Of a DNA stretch of 34,914 bases, positions 29,248 through 34,914 are shown in pieces. Numbering within the stretch: position 1 is the stretch's first letter; each line of letters begins with the position of its first letter. The translations under genes and the position numbers were made by a program. Source of the stretch: Lentilactobacillus parafarraginis DSM 18390 = JCM 14109 (lineage in GTDB: Bacteria; Bacillota; Bacilli; Lactobacillales; Lactobacillaceae); contig NZ_AZFZ01000028.1 of the NCBI RefSeq assembly GCF_001435895.1, positions 1 through 34,914 on the forward strand, in the 5' to 3' direction. The notes beneath the pieces are model-generated. The model searched no databases. It worked only from the letters and a program-made list of their open reading frames with translations, and was not told where the DNA came from.

Positions 29248-31218
29248 ATGGCAAGTAACAGTATGAGTACTGGGCGTCGGATAACGTCACGACTATCGTA
29301 TTCTTTTGGTGCGTTCGGTCATGATATGTTCTACGCAACGCTGTCCACGTACTTCATGATTTTCATTACTTCTCACTTGTTCGATAAGAGCAGTAGTGCA
29401 AGTAATGATAAGATGATCTTCTATATTACGTTCATCATCGGTGCGCTGCGAATTGTTGAATTGTTAATTGATCCGTTTATCGGAAATGCGATTGACAATA
29501 CGAATTCACGGTGGGGGCATTTTAAGCCTTGGATCCTTGCCGGTGGTACGATTGGATCTGTTATTTTAGCAATTCTATTTAGTAACATGTTAGGACTCAA
29601 CGAGTCAAATCCGCTGATGTACCTAATCGTCTTCGCGGTACTGTACATCACGATGGATATCTTTTATTCATTTAAGGATGTTGGCTTTTGGTCAATGATT
29701 CCTGCCATTTCATTTGATTCAGCTGAACGTGAAAAGACCGCAACGTTTGCCCGGGTTGGTTCTAACATTGGGCAAAACATTGTTGGGGTTATCGTTATGC
29801 CACTGGTTATCTTCTTCTCTATTAACAAGAACAGTGGTCAAGGTGACCTGCGAGGCTGGTTCATGTTTGCCGTTACAGTTGGATTTATTTCTTGGTTCTC
29901 AGCCGTTATCGTTGCGATGGGGACAAAGGAAAATGATTCTCTGCTTCGGAAGAACACCGAAAGAACGCGTTTACGGGATGTTTTCAAGGTCTTAGCACGG
30001 AATGATCAGTTAATGTGGTTGTCATTAACTTACTGCTTGTACACAGCCGGGATTCAAATCACCAACGCGTCACAGCTGTACTACTTTACCTACATCATGG
30101 GTAAACCAGGCCAGTACTCAATCTTAATGTCAATTAATATGGTTGTTGGGATCTTCGCCGTATTGACATTCCCACCACTAGCTCAGAAGTTTAGTCGGCG
30201 GAACGTGTTCTTTGCCTGCATCGCGACGATGCTTGTTGCAATGTTGATTTTCGCATTTGCAGGTTCAAACCTATTGCTTGTTTTAATTGCCGCTGTTCTG
30301 TTCTATATTCCACAGCCACTTGTATTCTTGGTTGTTTTGATGATCATCAGTGACTCCGTTGAATATGGTCAATTGAAATTTGGTCACCGTGACGAATCAT
30401 TAACATTGGCTGTTCGGCCTTTGCTTGATAAATTAGGTGGTGCGATTTCTAACTGGGTTGTTGGTGCCGCTGCCGTTCTTGCCGGGATGACCGCAGGAGC
30501 TACTGCAAGCAGCATTTCAACCTCTGGGCATGTTACCTTTAAGCTCTTTATGTTCGGTGTTCCAGCATTATTAATGCTCATTGGAACGTTCATCTTCTTC
30601 AAGAAAGTTACTTTGGATGAAAAGGAACATGCTGAGATTGTTGACGAATTGGAAAAGACTTGGCACGAACATTTGGAAACTGGTGGCGAAGAATCAATGC
30701 AGGAAATCGAAAAGAAAGTTTCTGCAACCACCACATCTTACAAGTCACCAATTGACGGGGCTTACGTGAACTTGGCTGACGTTTCAGATGAGAACTTCTC
30801 CTCTGGTAACATGGGTAAAGGGTTTGCGATTAAGCCAACGGATGGTAAGGTTTACGCACCGTTTGACGGAACTGTTGAAGCAACGTTCCCAACTCGCCAT
30901 GCAATTGGGCTTCGTTCAGATACTGGTATTTTAACCTTAATTCACATCGGGATTGGCACGGTTAAGATGCAGGGTACCGGATTCGTTCAGTACGTCCAGA
31001 AGGGCGATCACGTCAAGCAAGGACAAGAATTAATCGAATTCTGGCAACCAGCGATCAAGAAAGCGGGTTACGACGATACAGTTATGATTGTTGTGACGAA
31101 CTTCAAGGATATTAAGGACTTTAACTACATCAAGGACGCCGGGGATGTTACCCACGGTGAAGAAATCTTGAATTTGTCCAATCCAGATAATGATGATGGT
31201 CAATCGACTAAATCATAA
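29248..31218 (+). CDS. LacS-type glycoside permease (GPH family) with C-terminal EIIA domain (656 aa)
   Basis: This is a sugar:cation symporter (galactosides such as lactose, galactose or raffinose). The twelve-segment GPH domain covers about residues 1-470; the family motif appears as LIDPFIGNAIDNTNSRWGHFKPW near residues 73-95. A linker rich in Glu follows. The EIIA-Glc-like domain covers about residues 500-650, with both conserved His: TRHAIGL (about 551) and LIHIGIGTV (about 565, the phosphorylation site). HPr-dependent phosphorylation of this domain is known to tune LacS. GGGAGG lies 8 nt before the ATG. No beta- or alpha-galactosidase gene is in the window, so the substrate is open. Confidence 0.95.
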   Translation: MASNSMSTGRRITSRLSYSFGAFGHDMFYATLSTYFMIFITSHLFDKSSSASNDKMIFYITFIIGALRIVELLIDPFIGNAIDNTNSRWGHFKPWILAGGTIGSVILAILFSNMLGLNESNPLMYLIVFAVLYITMDIFYSFKDVGFWSMIPAISFDSAEREKTATFARVGSNIGQNIVGVIVMPLVIFFSINKNSGQGDLRGWFMFAVTVGFISWFSAVIVAMGTKENDSLLRKNTERTRLRDVFKVLARNDQLMWLSLTYCLYTAGIQITNASQLYYFTYIMGKPGQYSILMSINMVVGIFAVLTFPPLAQKFSRRNVFFACIATMLVAMLIFAFAGSNLLLVLIAAVLFYIPQPLVFLVVLMIISDSVEYGQLKFGHRDESLTLAVRPLLDKLGGAISNWVVGAAAVLAGMTAGATASSISTSGHVTFKLFMFGVPALLMLIGTFIFFKKVTLDEKEHAEIVDELEKTWHEHLETGGEESMQEIEKKVSATTTSYKSPIDGAYVNLADVSDENFSSGNMGKGFAIKPTDGKVYAPFDGTVEATFPTRHAIGLRSDTGILTLIHIGIGTVKMQGTGFVQYVQKGDHVKQGQELIEFWQPAIKKAGYDDTVMIVVTNFKDIKDFNYIKDAGDVTHGEEILNLSNPDNDDGQSTKS

Positions 31219-31245
31219 TTTCAACGTTGATTAAATCATTTCATA

Positions 31246-31279
31246 AAACGTCTTCGGATATATGCGGAGACGTTTTTTT
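31246..31279 (+). terminator. Terminator of the LacS-type gene
   Basis: AAACGTCTTCG pairs with CGGAGACGTTT around an 8-nt loop, followed by seven T. Confidence 0.92.
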
Positions 31280-31345
31280 GTTTTGCAAGAAGGATAAAAG
31301 ATGTAGTATAGAAAGGTGGCTTAAAATTAGAAAGAGGGGAATACG

Positions 31346-32848
31346 GTGTCAAAACGCGATATTTTGATCGTAACGTGTGCCCTATTGTTGTCAAACGCAA
31401 TGGGTGGACTGGATAATACGATTATCAATACGGCATTACCTGCTATTATTTCCGATCTTCATGGAATTGAATTGATCGGCTGGATTGTTGCCGTATTTCT
31501 GCTTGGAACGGCGGTTAGTACGCCGCTCTGGAGCAAACTTGGCGAACATGTTGGCAATAAGAAAAGTTATCAATTGGCGGCATCGCTCTTCGTCATTGGG
31601 TCTTTTCTACAGGGGATGTCACCAAACATCGTTTTTCTGATTTGTGCGCGAACTTTAATGGGAATTGGAAATGGCGGTATGATTTCATTACCATACATTA
31701 TTTATGCCAGGATGTATCAAAATCCCCGTAAACGCATGCAGGTTCTCGGTTTCGTTTCCGCTAGTTATAGTATGGCTACGATTATTGGCCCGTTGGTTGG
31801 TGGGTACATTGTTGATACGTTCAGCTGGCACTGGGTATTTTATTTAAACGTGCCGATTGGCCTCATTTCAATCATCTTTGTGCAAATTTACTATCGCATG
31901 GAGAAGCAGGCTAGAAAGACCAGTCCAGTTGATTATGTCGGCGCCTCACTTATGACGGTCGGATTAGTGGCACTGTTAGCTGGAATTGAAATGATTGGAA
32001 GCACAAATTGGCTGATAGTTGCGATCGTGGTTGTCTTTGCGATCATTATTTTGGCAGTTATGTTTCATATCGAAAACCAGGTTGCCGATCCAATTATTCC
32101 CAGCCGACTATTTAAAAATCGGCCATTAATGATTGACTTTGTCTTGTTTGCCCTGATTTGGGGTGCCTTTATTGGCTTTCTCATATACGCGCCAATGTGG
32201 GCTCAGGGGTTGTTGGCAACATCGGCTTTAATTGGGGGTGCAACCCAGATTCCCGGGTCGGTTACCGATTTTATTGGATCGGGAGTTGTTGCGCCAATGA
32301 GACGGTTCTTAACCCCGCAACGGGTGATTGCCGTTGGGATTGTAACGCTCATTATTTCGTTCGCGTTACTGGTATTTACCGGCGTTAAAACCCCATACTG
32401 GGTGTTGCTGGTAGCTGGCGCGTTTGAAGGCTTCGGCAATGGGGCGTGTTTTAACGAACTCCAAATTAAGGTTCAACAGGACGCTGAAACTCAGGACGTC
32501 CCAATTGCGACGTCATTTAGTTTTCTTATTCGAATGCTCAGTCAAACCTTCACCGCGTCAGTCTTTGGGATTATCTTGAACCATGCGTTACGTAACGGCG
32601 TGATTGCTTCTGGTGGCCGGATTACCATGCAGATGATGAATAAGCTGAGTGATGCGACGAATATTAGTTCGTTACCGCAAACGCTGATCCCGGCCATGCG
32701 AAATATCCTGTTCAATGGATTACATAACATCATGATTTTAGCATTGGGATTAATGGTTGTTTCACTGGTCATTAATGTTTGGGCCCAGAAATTGGAACAC
32801 GATAAGTACCAAATGCGGCAAGCTGCGCGGATGGCGGAAAATGAGTAA
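31346..32848 (+). CDS. MFS multidrug transporter, DHA2 (EmrB/QacA, 14-TM) family (500 aa)
   Basis: This is a proton-driven efflux permease. Segment 1 carries the DHA2 motif LDNTIINTALPAI (about residues 22-34), the loop 2-3 region reads SKLGEHVGNKKSY, and antiporter motif C appears as SYSMATIIGPLVGGYI (about 140-155). Fourteen membrane segments fit the length. The start is GTG 31346 with AGAGGGG upstream; no nearer ATG exists. It is a monocistronic gene between terminators. The substrate is unknown. Confidence 0.92.
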   Translation: MSKRDILIVTCALLLSNAMGGLDNTIINTALPAIISDLHGIELIGWIVAVFLLGTAVSTPLWSKLGEHVGNKKSYQLAASLFVIGSFLQGMSPNIVFLICARTLMGIGNGGMISLPYIIYARMYQNPRKRMQVLGFVSASYSMATIIGPLVGGYIVDTFSWHWVFYLNVPIGLISIIFVQIYYRMEKQARKTSPVDYVGASLMTVGLVALLAGIEMIGSTNWLIVAIVVVFAIIILAVMFHIENQVADPIIPSRLFKNRPLMIDFVLFALIWGAFIGFLIYAPMWAQGLLATSALIGGATQIPGSVTDFIGSGVVAPMRRFLTPQRVIAVGIVTLIISFALLVFTGVKTPYWVLLVAGAFEGFGNGACFNELQIKVQQDAETQDVPIATSFSFLIRMLSQTFTASVFGIILNHALRNGVIASGGRITMQMMNKLSDATNISSLPQTLIPAMRNILFNGLHNIMILALGLMVVSLVINVWAQKLEHDKYQMRQAARMAENE

Positions 32849-32850
32849 TC

Positions 32851-32902
32851 AAAAAAGAGATCGCAAACTCAAGTTTTTAACTTGGTTCGCGATCTTCTTT
32901 TT
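32851..32902. terminator. Bidirectional terminator
   Basis: AAAAAGA, GATCGC, AAC and CAAGT pair with ACTTG, GTT, GCGATC and TCTTTTT. It lies in the convergent gap, with T-runs in both directions. Confidence 0.85.
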
Positions 32903-32917
32903 AGTTAACTAGCATGA

Positions 32918-34780
32918 TTATTTAGTTGCTTTTGGCGTTGTGGTCGGTAATGATTGATCCTTGAAAGTCGAGAGCGAAACAGTTGCAGTTGCCAGTCCGT
33001 TGGTATTGACTTCCTCAGACTTAAAGCTGACCTTATCACCTTCAGAAATAAATTGGTAAATCGGCTTGAAGTCCTTTGCGGACGTATCAAGCTGGTAAAC
33101 TTGGCCATTATTTTTCAGGATGAAGAGAAGCTTGTTATCATTTGTTCGGACAATGCGGTCAACGGTTCCCGAAACCGTCTTGCCGGTTGGTGCCGATGGC
33201 GTCACACCAGTTTTAGCCTCAAGACGCTGGTTAAACAGTGCCAGCGTGCTTTGCGCATCGTCACCAACGGCGTATGTTCCGCTTTGGTTATTGCCGTCAG
33301 CGAGGAGGTAGACAAATTTCATGAAGGAATTATTATCCCGATCAAGCATTGAGACAACCCAAGTTGGTTCGCCATTAATCCGATACAGAAGCGGTAACGT
33401 TCCCCGGTAGTTCTGCGGGTTAATATCCTGTTGCGCGTATGAAATTGCCCGCTCAGGGGTCATCACGTTTCCGTGTTCACGATAATAGTGAAGGGTGTTT
33501 GTTCGCGCATCAACGAAGGCATAACCTAAGATGGAACTTTGATGTTCATTGACACTGGTCATTCCGGTGAAGTAGTAAACTCGGCCTTTATAAGCGTAAG
33601 GGGTCAAATGATCGCCACCCTCGGTTCCGGCCTTAGTAGGCTGCATGACACCACTATGGCCTCCAAAGCTGGTAGCGTTCCAGAAGCCTTTACGGTAACG
33701 ACCGAATAGGTTCACTTCCTGGGAGACCAGTTCCGGTGATACGGCGATATCAACGAATTTCGGGACGTTGTTTGGCGAGTACACGTTAACCTTACCAGTA
33801 ATGGTGTTCAGCACAGCGACTTTATAGTGCTTGTAGTCGTAGTTTCGGTTTAGATATGAAATCGGTTTTGCGAGGGTCCGGACGTAGTAAGGGGTTCCCT
33901 TATCGTCGATTTCCAGCTGTGAAGTTGGGCCCACCATTGAGTATCCTAAACTGTGCGCGCTGATTCGCCGGTCGGCGTCACTGTTGAAGTAGGCACTTGG
34001 CGTGTACTTCATGGGTTTGCTGACGAATTTAGGATCGGCGTTCTTATCGGTTGCATCGGTTCTGAAGTATCCCGGAACCTTTAGGTAGTGAATATATCGC
34101 CAAAAGCCACCAGAAAATTCAACCGGGGCCACGTAGACCATCTTTTTCCGGTACATTTGAACTCGCATGTGATTTAAATCGTAAACGTTGGAGTTCTTAA
34201 AACTGTTCAGTGAGTTGTTCATATCGGTGGAAACGGTTTGCGGTGCGTTTACAACGGGGGTTTCCGAACTGTTTTTAATTACCGGCATGGGCGCGTTCTT
34301 GGTGTCATCATTGATGTCAGTCTTAATTGATTGAACGGCCGGTTGGGGATTCATCTTGGTTACTAGCTGGGTAACGCTGCCCAGAATGATAAAGACGATT
34401 ACGGCTAAGACGATTCCAACGGCAAGTTTACCCAGCCAACCAAAGGTGCCGGTAAATCGGTTGATTGCTTGGCCGATAATGCCGTCTCCAGCTTGATCGG
34501 TTTTGGCAGGGGTCTGGCCGTTGCCATAGACGAATCGCTTGAGAATGGCAACGACAATCAGGCCGCCAATCAGCCACATTAACCAGCCATCAATTAGTGA
34601 TGGGTAGGCAAGATCCGGTAGACTGAAGTAGGTATTAACGTAACTAATTAGGAAAAGAATAATGACTGCGATTGTGCCCCAGGTCCGCCCTCTACGGTTG
34701 GCAACAATCATGAACCATATATATGGAATGATTAACCCCGATATTTCCACCAGGGTGATCAAAGCAAAATAACTCAGCAT
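32918..34780 (-). CDS. Large membrane protein with extracytoplasmic domain, function unknown (620 aa)
   Basis: I do not recognise a characterised family. Three hydrophobic segments lie within residues 1-80 (MLSYFALITLVEISG onward) and a fourth at about 115-140. A linker rich in Asn, Thr and Pro follows, then a domain of about 420 residues, probably outside the cell, with many Tyr, Asn and Gly and beta-type pattern (NLFGRYRKGFWNATSFGGHSG near residue 355). A C-terminal module of about 70 residues (TGKTVSGTVDRIVRTNDNK) looks like a small beta barrel. ATG 34780 was chosen because AAGGGAG lies 7 nt upstream. It is monocistronic here, with a bidirectional terminator after it. Confidence 0.85.
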   Translation of the reverse strand: MLSYFALITLVEISGLIIPYIWFMIVANRRGRTWGTIAVIILFLISYVNTYFSLPDLAYPSLIDGWLMWLIGGLIVVAILKRFVYGNGQTPAKTDQAGDGIIGQAINRFTGTFGWLGKLAVGIVLAVIVFIILGSVTQLVTKMNPQPAVQSIKTDINDDTKNAPMPVIKNSSETPVVNAPQTVSTDMNNSLNSFKNSNVYDLNHMRVQMYRKKMVYVAPVEFSGGFWRYIHYLKVPGYFRTDATDKNADPKFVSKPMKYTPSAYFNSDADRRISAHSLGYSMVGPTSQLEIDDKGTPYYVRTLAKPISYLNRNYDYKHYKVAVLNTITGKVNVYSPNNVPKFVDIAVSPELVSQEVNLFGRYRKGFWNATSFGGHSGVMQPTKAGTEGGDHLTPYAYKGRVYYFTGMTSVNEHQSSILGYAFVDARTNTLHYYREHGNVMTPERAISYAQQDINPQNYRGTLPLLYRINGEPTWVVSMLDRDNNSFMKFVYLLADGNNQSGTYAVGDDAQSTLALFNQRLEAKTGVTPSAPTGKTVSGTVDRIVRTNDNKLLFILKNNGQVYQLDTSAKDFKPIYQFISEGDKVSFKSEEVNTNGLATATVSLSTFKDQSLPTTTPKATK

Positions 34781-34820
34781 GAATTTTACTCCCTTCAAAA
34801 GTAAACGATTTCTTTTCTCC

Positions 34821-34826
34821 ATTATA
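34821..34826 (-). promoter_or_regulatory. -10 box of the large membrane protein gene
   Basis: Consensus TATAAT on the minus strand, preceded by TG, 41 nt before the start codon. No good -35 is seen at 17 nt. Confidence 0.45.
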
Positions 34827-34914
34827 CATGGGGAAGGGGCCTCATGCGGCCGATATTAAAATTAGTGCAAACTTTTGCGGCTGTTTAGGGTCCGTCTGAA
34901 AACTTTATTTCAGG

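Noticed and set aside
1-34914. CRISPR arrays, tRNA or rRNA genes, prophage or plasmid functions
   Set aside because: No regularly spaced repeats, no tRNA-like cloverleaf outside the riboswitches, and no integrase, capsid or replication genes were seen.

Overview
The window looks like chromosomal DNA from a lactic acid bacterium of the family Lactobacillaceae. Evidence includes the moderate GC content, strong AGGAGG-type ribosome binding sites, T-box and TPP riboswitches, a CIRCE element, an oleate hydratase, tandem Hsp20 genes, paired VIT-family transporters and a LacS-type permease fused to an EIIA domain. I cannot fix the genus from sequence alone. No tRNA, rRNA, CRISPR array, prophage or intact insertion sequence was seen.

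Layout. 1-1.2 kb: two tandem hsp20 genes on the minus strand behind a perfect CIRCE operator that also looks like the terminator of the upstream gene. 1.2-4.7 kb: a secreted protein of unknown function, a TetR regulator, a 40-residue membrane peptide and oleate hydratase. 4.8-7.4 kb: a low-complexity surface protein interrupted by a +1 frameshift, then about 0.9 kb of apparently decayed DNA with a possible transposase relic. 7.4-9.9 kb: two VIT/CCC1 transporters and a nitroreductase. 9.9-13.3 kb: a T-box (best read as cysteine-specific) controlling a complete amino-acid ABC transporter. 13.3-15.7 kb: an aromatic leader-peptide attenuator, an MFS transporter and convergent aroD. 15.9-17.8 kb: a YhfC-type membrane protein and a polysaccharide deacetylase. 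17.9-19.6 kb: a second T-box (best read as lysine-specific) in front of a dipeptidase-like amidohydrolase. 19.7-25.1 kb: a second aromatic leader-peptide attenuator in front of chorismate mutase-aroC-aroA-tyrA-aroK-aroE. 25.1-25.8 kb: TPP riboswitch and thiW. 25.9-31.2 kb: a sugar locus (FucP-type permease, rbsD, LacI regulator, LacS-type permease). 31.3-34.9 kb: a 14-TM drug transporter and a large membrane protein of unknown function.

The most striking content is amino-acid-responsive RNA control. Two paralogous leaders encode 19-residue peptides, MTKFVQQLNAYYYGYAWFR and MTKQTSVVNTYYFGYAYFM, each followed by a matching chain of mutually exclusive hairpins ending in an intrinsic terminator. 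Both have near-identical promoters (TTGACG-N17-TTTAAT). Tracing the pairings gives a coherent model: a ribosome stalled on the Tyr/Phe codons permits readthrough, while a ribosome that reaches the stop codon leads to termination. One copy controls the chorismate-to-tyrosine operon. The other controls an orphan MFS transporter next to aroD. With the two T-boxes, four transcription units within 10 kb appear to be tuned to the charging of Tyr/Phe, Cys and probably Lys tRNAs.
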